64,000 bases of DNA from JBKPNJ01 sp963695705. Lineage in GTDB: Bacteria > Actinomycetota > Actinomycetes > Propionibacteriales > Nocardioidaceae. Positions within the stretch are counted from its first letter, which is position 1, and every line of letters starts with the position of its first letter. Location of the stretch: contig CAVOHB010000001.1 in NCBI GenBank assembly GCA_963695705.1, positions 186,001 to 250,000 on the forward strand, read 5' to 3'. The notes beneath the pieces were generated by a model. It saw only the letters and a program-made list of their open reading frames with translations. It was not told the origin of the DNA and ran no database searches. Position numbers and translations under genes: made by a program. Positions 52,029 to 61,070 of the stretch are shown piece by piece.

Positions 52029-53342
52029 TCAGCCGCGCACCGGCTTGGCCGACACGCTCGCCCGGGCCGACCGCGCCCGTTCGAGCTGGCCGGACATGAT
52101 CCGACGGGCCTCGCCGACATCACGGTGCAGTGCGGTCGCCTGCACCGGACCCGGGGGACTGTCGATGTGTACGGTCGCGAGCCGCAGCCGGCGCTGCCAG
52201 GGGCCCTGCCGGATACGGACCGACTGGGTCTTGCCGTGCGGCACGACCGACCAGACCCGCGTCAGCCAGCCCGCGGATGTCATCATCGCGCGTTCACCCG
52301 TACCGGCCTGGAGTGTCCACCAGCCGACCGGCCGCGCCCACCTGGCCCGCCGCGGGACAGGCCCGAGCCTGATCCCGGGAACGTCGACCCCGGGCAGCAC
52401 CTGTGCGATCACCTCGTCTGCGACCTCACGTCCACCGACCGGCAGCAGTGTCGATGTGAGCGTGCCCCTGGTGCTGCGGCCGCCGCCGTAGCCCGCGACG
52501 TCGACCTGCAACCTCACCCAGTCGAGCCGTCGCCACAGGATCGGCTGCCGGATCGAAACGGCCTGGACGCGCTCGGCCGGCACCGTCTGCGAGCTCAGGT
52601 CGAAGAGTCCGCGGCGGATCCGCAGGACGTGCTCGGTGGCGGTGACGGAGAAGCCGTACTCCTGCGCGAACTGCTTGGTGAACCCGGTGGCGAAGGTCAG
52701 CGCGGCCGGCAGCACCAGGGTGAGCGCCCACCAGGCCCCCGTGCCGATCACCGCGACGGCGAGCAGGGCCGTGGCCAGCAGGACGATGATCCAACGGGTG
52801 GTCAGGAGCATGGCCGCGAGCAGTTGACCCGGACCGACCGTCACGATGGGGACGTCGCCCGGCTGCTCGCGGTCGGCCCCGCCGGCCGGCTGCGACTTCG
52901 CGGCCGACAGTGACAGCAATAGCTCGCGTAGCCGCCCGGCCTCGTCGAGGCGGAGGAACGCCAACGGGGCCTCTGCCTTCGAGCCGCCGGCGACCTCCAG
53001 CTTGAGCTCGGCGAGCGAGAAGATCCTGGCCAGCAGAGGTTGGGCGACGTCCACTGCTTGTAGCCGCTCGATCCGGATCCGGCGGGAGCGCCGGACGAGG
53101 ATGCCCGAGTCGATCCGCAGCTCGTCCCTGTCGATCCGGTAGCGGGTGAACCACCAGGAGCAGGCGCCGTACGCCAGGCCGAGACCCAGCGCCACGGCCA
53201 CGGTGAGCAGCGGGACGGTCACCTCATGGTTCACCACCAGCTGCTGCACGACGCCGACACCGACGGCGGCGACGAAGATGCCGCCTCGAAGCAGCGGGGA
53301 CAGTGGATGCAGCCGTCTGCCGACCGGGGCTGGTCGAGTCAC
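52029..53342 (-). CDS. PH-domain membrane protein (YdbT-like, repeated bPH2)
   Basis: A 437-residue membrane protein with bacterial PH domains. Two helix pairs (about 25-60 and 175-225) each precede a PH-type segment (WFTRYRIDRDELRIDSGILVRRSRRIRIERLQAVDV; FSVTATEHVLRIRRGLF), with a third segment near the C-terminus. The GTG start overlaps the stop of the 53339-53827 gene (GTGA), the YdbS/YdbT pairing known in many Gram-positives. Function is uncertain; relatives affect lantibiotic or membrane stress tolerance. Confidence 0.85.
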   Translation of the reverse strand: MTRPAPVGRRLHPLSPLLRGGIFVAAVGVGVVQQLVVNHEVTVPLLTVAVALGLGLAYGACSWWFTRYRIDRDELRIDSGILVRRSRRIRIERLQAVDVAQPLLARIFSLAELKLEVAGGSKAEAPLAFLRLDEAGRLRELLLSLSAAKSQPAGGADREQPGDVPIVTVGPGQLLAAMLLTTRWIIVLLATALLAVAVIGTGAWWALTLVLPAALTFATGFTKQFAQEYGFSVTATEHVLRIRRGLFDLSSQTVPAERVQAVSIRQPILWRRLDWVRLQVDVAGYGGGRSTRGTLTSTLLPVGGREVADEVIAQVLPGVDVPGIRLGPVPRRARWARPVGWWTLQAGTGERAMMTSAGWLTRVWSVVPHGKTQSVRIRQGPWQRRLRLATVHIDSPPGPVQATALHRDVGEARRIMSGQLERARSARASVSAKPVRG

Positions 53343-53827
53343 AGACCCGCGGCCGTGCTCTCGCCCCGTTCGGTGAGCCGGTCGCGCAGCCGAGCCGCCT
53401 CCGCCGGCAGCAGACCGGGGATCCGGGCGCTGGTCGCGGGGTTGGCCGTGTGCAGGTGCACGTCGGCCAGCCCGAAGGCCCGGGACACCGGTCCCGCCGA
53501 GACGTCGACGTACTGCATCCGCCCGTACGGCACCGCCACCAGCCTGCGGAACATCACACCTGAGGTGACGTACAGGTCGTCGGCCCGCTCGGCGTACCCC
53601 CACGACCGCGCATTGCGGACGAGTAAGGGGCAGGCCACCGCGGCGGCGAGCACGGCGAGCCCGGCGACAGCCAGCAGCAGCGGGTCCGGGAGCGATGTCA
53701 GCAGTAGTACGCAGGCGCCGACGAGGACGAGTGCCGCCGGTACGACCGCAAGCAGGCAGCGCACGACGCGCAGCTTCGGGGAAACCCGCTGCCAGGACTC
53801 GCCGGGTGGCGCGAACAGTTCGTCCAT
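53339..53827 (-). CDS. PH-domain membrane protein (YdbS-like)
   Basis: A 162-residue protein with two close membrane helices (about 22-45 and 48-68) and one bacterial PH domain (WGYAERADDLYVTSGVMFRRLVAVPYGRMQYVDV). Its stop overlaps the start of the longer PH protein, so both are cotranslated and probably form one complex. It follows the DUF3180-fol group after an 94-base gap with a hairpin. Confidence 0.85.
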   Translation of the reverse strand: MDELFAPPGESWQRVSPKLRVVRCLLAVVPAALVLVGACVLLLTSLPDPLLLAVAGLAVLAAAVACPLLVRNARSWGYAERADDLYVTSGVMFRRLVAVPYGRMQYVDVSAGPVSRAFGLADVHLHTANPATSARIPGLLPAEAARLRDRLTERGESTAAGL

Positions 53828-53875
53828 CTTGCGAGGCTACCCGCGAGACCGCCGCGCACCGGGCCTCGTCGTTAT

Positions 53876-53924
53876 GTCATGCACCTCGAGGGTCCCGACC
53901 CTCCAACGCATGACGCAAGCGTCA
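53876..53924 (-). terminator. Hairpin and palindrome between DUF3180 and PH-protein genes
   Basis: Nested hairpin: GTCATGC (53876-53882) with GCATGAC (53908-53914), and GAGGGTC (53888-53894) with GACCCTC (53897-53903). It is followed on the plus side by TGACGC-AA-GCGTCA (53911-53924), which covers the DUF3180 stop. It may end or attenuate the fol transcript before the PH genes; there is no strong U tract. Confidence 0.45.
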
Positions 53925-54407
53925 GGGGGTCCGGCGGGAGTCCTCGTCCGGATCGCGCGGCACACGGCAGGCCCGCTCCAGCAGCAGGCCGCCGGCGCAC
54001 ACCAGCAGCGACGCACCGGCGGCGAACGCCGACCGCACCACCCGCTGGTGGGGTACGGCCACGTCCATCGAGTCGAGGAACTGCGCGCCGAACCCGAGGT
54101 AGGCACCGGCCACCAGCGCGCCGGCCAAAGCGCTGGCCTTGGCCAGCACGAGCAGGTTCACCGCCTTCTGCGGCTCGATGCGGTCATGCCGGCGGTGGAT
54201 GGTGCGGTACGTGGTCCACGCCAGGCTCCCGAGAACGGCGGCGATGAACACCAGTACCAGTACCGCGGACCAGCGCACCTGCGGCACCGTGGTGTTGATC
54301 CTCTGGAACAACGGTACGAGGAACCATCCGATCACGAGTCCGCCGGCGGTGAGCCCGAACAGCGTTCCAGGACGCGTCGTGTGGACGCGGCCCGGCTCCT
54401 CGCTCAC
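53922..54407 (-). CDS. DUF3180 membrane protein
   Basis: A 161-residue protein with four predicted helices (about 17-35, 46-65, 90-110, 130-150). It belongs to DUF3180, which follows folK in actinobacteria (Rv3605c). GTG 54407 overlaps the folK stop by 4 bases. Function unknown; constant linkage with folate genes suggests either a transport or simply an operon-passenger role. Confidence 0.85.
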   Translation of the reverse strand: MSEEPGRVHTTRPGTLFGLTAGGLVIGWFLVPLFQRINTTVPQVRWSAVLVLVFIAAVLGSLAWTTYRTIHRRHDRIEPQKAVNLLVLAKASALAGALVAGAYLGFGAQFLDSMDVAVPHQRVVRSAFAAGASLLVCAGGLLLERACRVPRDPDEDSRRTP

Positions 54408-54973
54408 TGCAGGTCGAGCTCGAGATCGGCCCGCAGGCGCACGGCTTCCTCGTCCAGCTTCGCCAAGAGCTCTTCGACCCGGCCGGTGCCCGGGATCTCC
54501 GCGTCGGGGTCCACGTCGAGCCACGGACGCAGTACGAAGGCGCGCTGGCTGGCCCGCGGATGCGGCAGGACCAGGTCTTCGGTCTCACTCACCCGGTCAC
54601 CGAGCACGATCATGTCGACGTCGAGGGTGCGTGGCGCGTTGAGCTCACCGTTTCGCTCCCGGCCGAACGCGTCCTCGATGGCCTGAGCTCGATCCAGGAG
54701 CGTGCTGGCCGACAGCGTCGTGTCCCCGATGACGATCGCGTTCAGGAAGTCCGGGGAATGCGGGGGCGCGTCGACCGGTGTCGTCTCGTACACCGGCGAG
54801 ACTGCGACCATGAAGAAGTCCGGTGTGTCCGCGAGAGAGCTCAACGCGCCCTGCAGGCTGGTGAACCGGTCGCCGAGGTTGCTTCCCAGCGACAGCACCG
54901 CCCGGCGGATCGGGCGCATCTGGCCGCTCAGGGTGTCGGTGTCGACCATGTGCGGATTGGGACTCTCAGTCAC
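54404..54973 (-). CDS. folK: 2-Amino-4-hydroxy-6-hydroxymethyldihydropteridine pyrophosphokinase
   Basis: Transfers pyrophosphate from ATP to the pterin alcohol in folate synthesis; 189 residues. LSLGSNLGDRFTSLQGAL is the N-terminal signature, and GERNGELNAPRTLDVDMIVLGD contains the PRxxDxDxL metal/ATP motif (here RTLDVDMI). GTG 54973 overlaps the folB stop (GTGA); a shorter start near MVDTDTL is possible because the first 30 residues are not conserved. Confidence 0.94.
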   Translation of the reverse strand: MTESPNPHMVDTDTLSGQMRPIRRAVLSLGSNLGDRFTSLQGALSSLADTPDFFMVAVSPVYETTPVDAPPHSPDFLNAIVIGDTTLSASTLLDRAQAIEDAFGRERNGELNAPRTLDVDMIVLGDRVSETEDLVLPHPRASQRAFVLRPWLDVDPDAEIPGTGRVEELLAKLDEEAVRLRADLELDLQ

Positions 54974-55350
54974 GCTCGGCTCCGGTGAATGGTGAGGGCG
55001 ACGTCCTCGAACGCCACGTCGATCGGTGCATCGGGCTTGTGGACGGTCACCTCGACCCACTGCACCAGCTGTTCGCTCAGGCACAGGTCGGCGATCCGCT
55101 GCGCGAGCGTCTCGATGAGGTCGACCGGGTCGGATTCGACGGCCGTCTTCACCCGCTCGGCGACCACACCGTAGTGGACGGTACGCGTCAGGTCGTCTCG
55201 GCTCGATGCCGCCCGGGTGTCGACTCCGAGCATCACGTCGACGACGAACTCCTGCCCGTCGCGTCGCTCGGACTCGAAGACGCCATGCCGGCCGAAGCCC
55301 CGGATCCCACGGACGGTGAGACGGTCGGTCGACTGCTGCCCGTCGGTCAT
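54970..55350 (-). CDS. folB: Dihydroneopterin aldolase
   Basis: Cleaves dihydroneopterin to the pterin alcohol used by FolK; 126 residues. IRGFGRHGVFESERRDGQEFVVDV and the active-site region VHYGVVAERVK, LIETLAQRIAD and VTVHKPDAPI match the family. ATG 55350 lies 4 bases after the SnoaL-like gene stop. Confidence 0.94.
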   Translation of the reverse strand: MTDGQQSTDRLTVRGIRGFGRHGVFESERRDGQEFVVDVMLGVDTRAASSRDDLTRTVHYGVVAERVKTAVESDPVDLIETLAQRIADLCLSEQLVQWVEVTVHKPDAPIDVAFEDVALTIHRSRA

Positions 55351-55354
55351 CTGT

Positions 55355-55786
55355 TCAGCCTTCCGGTGCCGGTCCGTCCACCGGTGACAGTACCGGTGAG
55401 GCGTGATGGATCCACAATCGCCAGCCCAGCGCCGTCAGCCGGAAGATGTTGGTGGCGACCGCCTTCCCACCGGCGAACGCCTCGGCCGGCGTCTCGTCGC
55501 CCGCCGCGAGCACGTTCTCGCTGCACGTCACCGCCGCCACGTCCCCGCGAACACTGACGGCGACGTCGGTGAGGATGAACTGGATGTACGGCGTGTTCGC
55601 CATCACCACCGCCCACGAGCGGTGCAATGCGGCGGCTCCGCGCACCGGTCTCCAGCCGGGGTGCACGCAGATCACATCGTCGCCGTCGTCCCAGACCGAC
55701 CGCATCCCGTCGAGATCGCCGGACTCGAACGCGGCATAGAACGCAGCATTGACGCCAAGGACGTCGGCCTCGGAATCGTCGCTCAA
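55355..55786 (-). CDS. SnoaL-like/NTF2-fold protein
   Basis: A 143-residue alpha+beta-barrel protein (SnoaL_3/NTF2-like). FYAAFESGDLDGMRSVWDDGDDVICVHPGW holds the usual helix and pocket residues. TTG 55786 overlaps the folP stop (TTGA), which decides the start and shows it is translated with folP. The role is unknown: relatives can be ketosteroid-isomerase-like enzymes or small binding proteins. Its tight placement between folP and folB suggests a folate-linked task. Confidence 0.8.
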   Translation of the reverse strand: MSDDSEADVLGVNAAFYAAFESGDLDGMRSVWDDGDDVICVHPGWRPVRGAAALHRSWAVVMANTPYIQFILTDVAVSVRGDVAAVTCSENVLAAGDETPAEAFAGGKAVATNIFRLTALGWRLWIHHASPVLSPVDGPAPEG

Positions 55787-56649
55787 CGGGCGCGATCCGT
55801 CATCCTGGCCGCCACCGCAAGCGCGTCCATGGTCGGGCGCACGTCGTGCACGCGGACGCACCAGACCCTCTGCAGGTACGCGAACACCGAGACCGCGGCG
55901 GTGGCGACGTCACGTCCCTCGGGGGCACGAGGCTCCCCGGAGACGGGATCGGCGAGCAGCAGGCCGAGGAAGCGCTTGCGGGAAGCCGCGACCAGGAGAG
56001 GGCAGCCGAACTCGTCCAGTTCCTCCAGGTGGTTCAGCAGCGTCCAGTTGTGCTCGGCGTCCTTGGCGAAGCCGAGCCCCGGGTCGAGGATGAGCCGCCC
56101 CTCGGTGATCCCCGCCGCCCGCGCTGCCTCGACCCGCGGTCGGAGCTCGGCGACGACATCGGCGACGACATCGCCATAGCGGGTGCGCTGCTCCATCACC
56201 GTGGAGTGCCCGCGCCAGTGCATGCAGATGTAGGCGACGTGCGCGTCGGCCGCCAACCGGAGCATCGCGTCGTCGGCCAGCCCACCGGAGACGTCGTTGA
56301 TGATCCTGGCGCCCGCAGCCACCGCCTGCTCGGCAACCTCGGCGCGCATGGTGTCCACCGACACGATCGCGCCGGCCGCGCAGAGGTCCCTGACCACGGG
56401 GATCACCCGGCGGAGCTCCTCCTGCAGCGGGGGACGCTCGGCGCCCGGTCTCGTCGATTCGCCGCCGACGTCGAGAATGTCGGCGCCTTCGGCGATCAGG
56501 TCCAGGCCGTGCGCCACCGCCTTGGCGGGCTCGAACCAGGACCCGCCGTCGGAGAAGGAGTCCGGGGTCACGTTGACGACACCCATGACCAGCGGGTGGT
56601 CGGGCTTCGGCAGCCCGGTGACATACCGGCTCGGTCGTCCAGTCATCAC
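55783..56649 (-). CDS. folP: Dihydropteroate synthase
   Basis: Condenses p-aminobenzoate with the pterin pyrophosphate; target of sulfonamides. It is 288 residues. Signatures are VMGVVNVTPDSFSDGG near residue 22, DVGGESTRPGAE, IINDVSGG, LDPGLGFAK and SRKRFLG. The start is GTG 56649 or the adjacent ATG 56646. It begins 7 bases after the folE stop. Confidence 0.96.
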   Translation of the reverse strand: MMTGRPSRYVTGLPKPDHPLVMGVVNVTPDSFSDGGSWFEPAKAVAHGLDLIAEGADILDVGGESTRPGAERPPLQEELRRVIPVVRDLCAAGAIVSVDTMRAEVAEQAVAAGARIINDVSGGLADDAMLRLAADAHVAYICMHWRGHSTVMEQRTRYGDVVADVVAELRPRVEAARAAGITEGRLILDPGLGFAKDAEHNWTLLNHLEELDEFGCPLLVAASRKRFLGLLLADPVSGEPRAPEGRDVATAAVSVFAYLQRVWCVRVHDVRPTMDALAVAARMTDRAR

Positions 56650-56656
56650 GCAGTCA

Positions 56657-57271
56657 TCAGCGCAGAATCAGGCTCATCGCCTCGGCCCTGGTGGCCGGCT
56701 CCCGCAGCTGGCCACGGACCGCGCTCGTGACGGTCTTGGCGCCGGCCTTGCGGACGCCTCGCATCGTCATGCACAGATGCTCGCACTCGATGACGACGAT
56801 GACACCCCGTGGATGCAGGATCCTGACCAGGGAGTCCGCGACCTGGGTGGTGAGGCGTTCCTGCACCTGTGGCCGCCGGGCGAACACGTCGACCAGCCTG
56901 GCCAGCTTGGACAGCCCGGTGATCCGGCCGTCGGCGCTCGGGATGTAGCCGACATGCGCGACGCCGGTGAACGGAACCAGGTGGTGCTCGCAGAGCGACA
57001 GCACCTCGATGTCCTTGACCAGCACCATCTCATCGTGGCCGAGGTCGAACGTCGTCGTCAGCACCTCCTCGGCATGCATCCGCAGTCCGATCGTCATCTC
57101 CGCGTACGCTGCGGCGACCCGGCGGGGGGTCTCACGCAGCCCCTCACGCTCTGGGTCCTCGCCGATGGCGATGAGCAGCTCGCGGACGGCTGACGCCGCA
57201 CGCTCGTGGTCGAACGGCGCGATCCTGCGGTCGGAGTCCAGGCTGATCGGATCGACCGAGCGCCGGGGCAC
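56657..57271 (-). CDS. folE: GTP cyclohydrolase I
   Basis: Makes dihydroneopterin triphosphate from GTP, the entry to folate; 204 residues. Zinc ligands are in LCEHHLVPF and IECEHLCM; RRPQVQERLTTQ and AVRGQLRE close the active site. GTG 57271 begins 4 bases after the ftsH stop, so folate genes probably share the ftsH transcript as in mycobacteria. Confidence 0.96.
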   Translation of the reverse strand: MPRRSVDPISLDSDRRIAPFDHERAASAVRELLIAIGEDPEREGLRETPRRVAAAYAEMTIGLRMHAEEVLTTTFDLGHDEMVLVKDIEVLSLCEHHLVPFTGVAHVGYIPSADGRITGLSKLARLVDVFARRPQVQERLTTQVADSLVRILHPRGVIVVIECEHLCMTMRGVRKAGAKTVTSAVRGQLREPATRAEAMSLILR

Positions 57272-57275
57272 GCGA

Positions 57276-59288
57276 TCAGGCCCTGGGCGGCGTCGGAGGC
57301 TGGCTGTCGCGAGCCTGATGCACGTCCCCCTCGCCTTGCGGACCCGGTGCGACGATCAGGCCGCCCTCCGGCGGTGACCCGTTGGACGACACGTTGTCCG
57401 GTGCCTTGACCGGCGGGATCTGGGACGGGACGCGGGTCGATGAACCCGTCCACGCCGGGCGGGCCGGCCGTCGATGCATCGGCGCGAACACCTGGGCGAT
57501 CTGGGCCTTGTCCAGCGTCTCCTTCTCCAGCAGCTCCAGCACCAGGTGGTCGAGCACGTGGCGGTTCTCGACCAGGATGTCGAACGCCTCCTGGTGGGCG
57601 GCCGAGATGAGCACCGCGACCTCCTCGTCGACGGCTGCCGCGATCTCTTCGGAGTAGTTGCGTGTGTGGCCGATGTCGCGGCCGAGAAACGGCTCGCCGT
57701 TGTCCTCGCCGAACTTGATCGCGCCCAGCCGCTCGGTCATGCCGTACTTCGTCACCATTGCCCGGGCCAGACTGGTCGCCTTCTCGATGTCGTTTGCGGC
57801 ACCCGTCGTCGGGTCGTGGAAGACCAGCTCCTCGGCCGCCCGGCCACCCATCAGGTACGCCAGCTTGTCGAGCATCTCGTTGCGGGTCGTCGAGTACTTG
57901 TCCTCGTCGGGCAGCACCATCGTGTAACCGAGGGCTCGGCCGCGCGGCAGGATCGTCACCTTGTGCACGGGGTCGCTGTTGGGCAGCGCCGCGGCCACCA
58001 GCGCGTGCCCGCCCTCGTGGTAGGCGGTGATCTTCTTCTCCTTCTCGCGCATCAGTCGGGTGCGCTTCTGCGGACCGGCGATGACCCGGTCGATCGCCTC
58101 GTCGAGGGAGCGGTCGTCGATCATCTTGCGGCTCTCGCGGGCCGTGAGCAGGGCGGCCTCGTTCAGAACATTGGCCAGGTCGGCGCCGGTGAAACCTGGT
58201 GTGCGGCGCGCCACCGCGACGAGGTCGACGTCCGGAGCCATCGGCTTGCCCCGCGAGTGCACCAGCAGGATCTTGTGCCGGCCGTCCAGGTCGGGCGCCT
58301 CGACGGAGATCTGCCGGTCGAACCGGCCGGGTCGCAGCAGTGCCGGGTCGAGCACGTCGGGCCGGTTGGTCGCGGCGATCAGGATGACGCCGCCGCGGAC
58401 GTCGAAGCCGTCCATCTCGACCAGAAGCTGGTTCAGGGTCTGCTCACGCTCGTCGTGGCCGCCACCGAGACCGGCACCACGGTGTCGTCCCACGGCGTCG
58501 ATCTCGTCGATGAACACGATGGCGGGCGCGTTCTCCTTCGCCTGCTCGAACAGGTCGCGTACCCGGGAGGCGCCGACACCGACGAACATCTCGACGAAGT
58601 CCGAACCGGAGATCGAGTAGAACGGGACACCGGCCTCACCGGCGACAGCACGGGCGAGCAGCGTCTTCCCGGTGCCGGGCGGTCCGTAGAGCAGGACGCC
58701 CTTGGGGATCTTGGCGCCGACCGCCTGGAACTTCGCCGGTTCCTGGAGGAACTCCTTGATCTCGCCGAGCTCCTCGATCGCCTCCTGAACACCGGCCACG
58801 TCGTCGAACGTGGTCTTGGGCGTGTCCTTGGTGATCAGCCTCGCCTTCGACTTCGCGAAGCTCATGACCTTGGAACCGCCGCCCTGGACGCTGTTCATCA
58901 GGATCAGGAAGAACACGATGATGAGCAGGAACGGCAGGACGCTGGAGAGCAGCGAACCCAGCCAACTCGGCGTCGGCACCTCGACGTCGTAGGTGAGCTG
59001 TCCTTTCGCCTCCTGCTTCTGCAGTTTCTGCAGCAGCGGATACTGCTGGTCGATGAGAACCTGGCTGCTGACCTTGTCGGAGTTGGCCAGCGTGACCTGA
59101 AGCTCCTGGTCGGGCTCGATGAATGTCGCGGACTTGACCTGGCCGCTATTGATGTAGCCGACCATCTGGGAGGTGTCGATGTTCTTGTAGCCGCTGTTGG
59201 AGGACAGTAACTGGAGCACGAACAGCACGCCGACGACACCCAGGCTGATCCAGAGCCACGGGCTGCGGAAGATGCGCTTGACGTCCAT
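57276..59288 (-). CDS. ftsH: ATP-dependent zinc metalloprotease FtsH
   Basis: Membrane AAA+ protease, 670 residues. Two membrane helices (about 10-27 and 110-130) flank a periplasmic-side domain. Walker A GPPGTGKT (near 203), SRH region and zinc site HEGGH (near 425) follow. The last 60 residues are Pro-rich and disordered. ATG 59288 has no close ribosome site, although AGGAGGG occurs about 20 bases upstream, an unusually long spacing that may involve a small CGGAGC/GCTCCG hairpin. Confidence 0.96.
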   Translation of the reverse strand: MDVKRIFRSPWLWISLGVVGVLFVLQLLSSNSGYKNIDTSQMVGYINSGQVKSATFIEPDQELQVTLANSDKVSSQVLIDQQYPLLQKLQKQEAKGQLTYDVEVPTPSWLGSLLSSVLPFLLIIVFFLILMNSVQGGGSKVMSFAKSKARLITKDTPKTTFDDVAGVQEAIEELGEIKEFLQEPAKFQAVGAKIPKGVLLYGPPGTGKTLLARAVAGEAGVPFYSISGSDFVEMFVGVGASRVRDLFEQAKENAPAIVFIDEIDAVGRHRGAGLGGGHDEREQTLNQLLVEMDGFDVRGGVILIAATNRPDVLDPALLRPGRFDRQISVEAPDLDGRHKILLVHSRGKPMAPDVDLVAVARRTPGFTGADLANVLNEAALLTARESRKMIDDRSLDEAIDRVIAGPQKRTRLMREKEKKITAYHEGGHALVAAALPNSDPVHKVTILPRGRALGYTMVLPDEDKYSTTRNEMLDKLAYLMGGRAAEELVFHDPTTGAANDIEKATSLARAMVTKYGMTERLGAIKFGEDNGEPFLGRDIGHTRNYSEEIAAAVDEEVAVLISAAHQEAFDILVENRHVLDHLVLELLEKETLDKAQIAQVFAPMHRRPARPAWTGSSTRVPSQIPPVKAPDNVSSNGSPPEGGLIVAPGPQGEGDVHQARDSQPPTPPRA

Positions 59289-59438
59289 GAATCGGAGCGG
59301 GGCTCCGTCCCTCCTACAGATTCAGATCGACCGACAGCGGTCGACAATTCGACGCCCGGGGGCGCTCGGGCACGATTCCCTCACCCATAGTGTCTCAGGC
59401 GAGGCAAATCTTCCGTATCTAACGTCGGAAAACGGGCC

Positions 59439-59990
59439 TCAGGAGTACACGTGGGGCGCCAGCGTGCCCACCGACCGCAGGTTGCGGTAGCGCTCGCCGT
59501 AGTCAAGACCGTAGCCCACGACGAAGGCGTCGGGGATGTCGAAACCCACATACCGCACGGTCACGCTCATCTGTTCGGCCTCCGGCTTGCGCAGGAGCGT
59601 GCAGATCTCGACCGACGCCGGACCTCGCGACTCGAGGTTGGCGACCAGCCACGAGAGGGTCAGTCCGGTGTCGATGATGTCCTCGACCACCAGGACGTGC
59701 CGGCCGGACAGGTCGGTGTCGAGGTCCTTCAGGATGCGCACGACGCCGGAGGACGTGGTCCCGGCGCCATAGGACGAGATCGCCATCCAGTCCATCTCAA
59801 TGTGGCGGTCGAGCGCCCGGGCCAGGTCCGCCATCATCATCACCGCGCCCTTGAGCACACCGACCAGCAGGAGGTCCCGGCCCTCGTAGTCCCGTTCGAT
59901 CTCCGCGGCGAGCACCGCGAGCCGGTCCTGGATGTCGGCCTCGGTGATCAACGTGGCCGAGATGTCCTTGCCAACGTGCGATTCGTCCAC
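59439..59990 (-). CDS. hpt: Hypoxanthine phosphoribosyltransferase
   Basis: Purine salvage enzyme, 183 residues. The PRPP loop is VLVVEDIIDTGLTLSWL, and VGVLKGAVMMMADLA and the C-terminal VGYGLDYGERYRNL are typical of HPRT. GTG 59990. It lies between tilS and ftsH; the 150-base gap to ftsH probably contains a separate ftsH promoter (TAGATA or TATGGG hexamers on the minus strand), not resolved. Confidence 0.95.
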   Translation of the reverse strand: MDESHVGKDISATLITEADIQDRLAVLAAEIERDYEGRDLLLVGVLKGAVMMMADLARALDRHIEMDWMAISSYGAGTTSSGVVRILKDLDTDLSGRHVLVVEDIIDTGLTLSWLVANLESRGPASVEICTLLRKPEAEQMSVTVRYVGFDIPDAFVVGYGLDYGERYRNLRSVGTLAPHVYS

Positions 59991-60052
59991 CGCCAGGCTC
60001 CTGAAGTGTCACGTCGGGTTGACCCGCTGGGCCAGCCATGGCCACGCCAGCA

Positions 60053-61060
60053 TCAGCCTGCCACAGGTCCGGCGGCGAACACGATGCTGTCCCGGTCACG
60101 CCGGGCGCGCACTCGACCGGGGAGGTCGGCCCCGCGCCCGCCCCGGCCGGCGACCAGCAGCTGCTCGAGGGCGGTGATGTGGCCGGCGGTCAGGTCGCCG
60201 GCGGGGCAGCCGGCCCCCAGGGCGGCCAGCCGGAGCACCCTGCTGCGAACCGCGCCGGGCAGGGCGATGAGCCGGTCGGCGGCGAGCGTGGCCCGGCCCG
60301 CGGCGGGACCGTCTCGGCTGCAGTCGGCCAGCGCGTCCCGCGCCAGCGCGTCGAGCGCGTCGGCGTCGGCGGCCAGCAGCTCCGCCGTTCGGGACAGCGC
60401 GGCGGCGATCCCAGGCCCGAGTTCGGACTCCAGCACCGGCAGCACGGTGCGGCGGACCCGTACCCGCTGATAGCGGGAGTCCTCGTTGTGGGGGTCCTGC
60501 CACGGCTCGAGGCCCAGTAGCCGGCAGGCCGCCACGGTGGCGTGCCGGCTCACCCCCAGAAACGGCCGCCGATAGATCCCGTTGACCGGCCGCATCCCGG
60601 CCAGCGAGCGGGCGCCGGAGCCGCGCGCGAGCCCGAGCAGCACGGTCTCGGCCTGGTCGTCGAGCGTGTGCCCGAGCAGGACCGCGGCGGCACGCAGCCG
60701 GGCGGACGCCTCGCCGAGTGCGGCGTACCGGGCGCGTCGCGCGCCGCCCTCCGGCCCGCCCGGCGGGGTGCCGGCGTCGACGCGGACCACCTCGACCGGT
60801 TCCGTGCCAAGTCCGCGCAGGGTGGAGGCGACAGCCGCCGAGACGGCGGCGGAGCCCTTCTGCAGGTCGTGGTCGACGACCACCGCACCGCTGCGGTAGC
60901 CGGCTCTGCCGGCCTCGAAGCAGGTGACGGCCGCGAGCGCGAGCGAGTCCGGCCCCCCGGAGCAGGCGACCAGCACGAGGTCACCGGGTTCGAGGTCGTG
61001 CAGGGCCGCTCGCACCCGGCGGCGAAGGTCCGCCACGACGGGGTCGAGGCGGGGGCGCAT
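60053..61060 (-). CDS. tilS: tRNA(Ile)-lysidine synthase
   Basis: Converts C34 of tRNA-Ile2 to lysidine, giving AUA decoding; 335 residues. The PP-loop is VACSGGPDSLALAAV near residue 32, and LLGHTLDDQAETVLLGLARGSG is the second conserved block. It has the short actinobacterial C-terminal region. ATG 61060 lies 10 bases from the zincin gene stop. Confidence 0.94.
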   Translation of the reverse strand: MRPRLDPVVADLRRRVRAALHDLEPGDLVLVACSGGPDSLALAAVTCFEAGRAGYRSGAVVVDHDLQKGSAAVSAAVASTLRGLGTEPVEVVRVDAGTPPGGPEGGARRARYAALGEASARLRAAAVLLGHTLDDQAETVLLGLARGSGARSLAGMRPVNGIYRRPFLGVSRHATVAACRLLGLEPWQDPHNEDSRYQRVRVRRTVLPVLESELGPGIAAALSRTAELLAADADALDALARDALADCSRDGPAAGRATLAADRLIALPGAVRSRVLRLAALGAGCPAGDLTAGHITALEQLLVAGRGGRGADLPGRVRARRDRDSIVFAAGPVAG

Positions 61061-61070
61061 CGGGGCGGAC

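Noticed and set aside
57474..59210. 578-codon plus-strand open frame opposite ftsH
   Set aside because: Low-complexity antisense of a conserved AAA+ protease gene.
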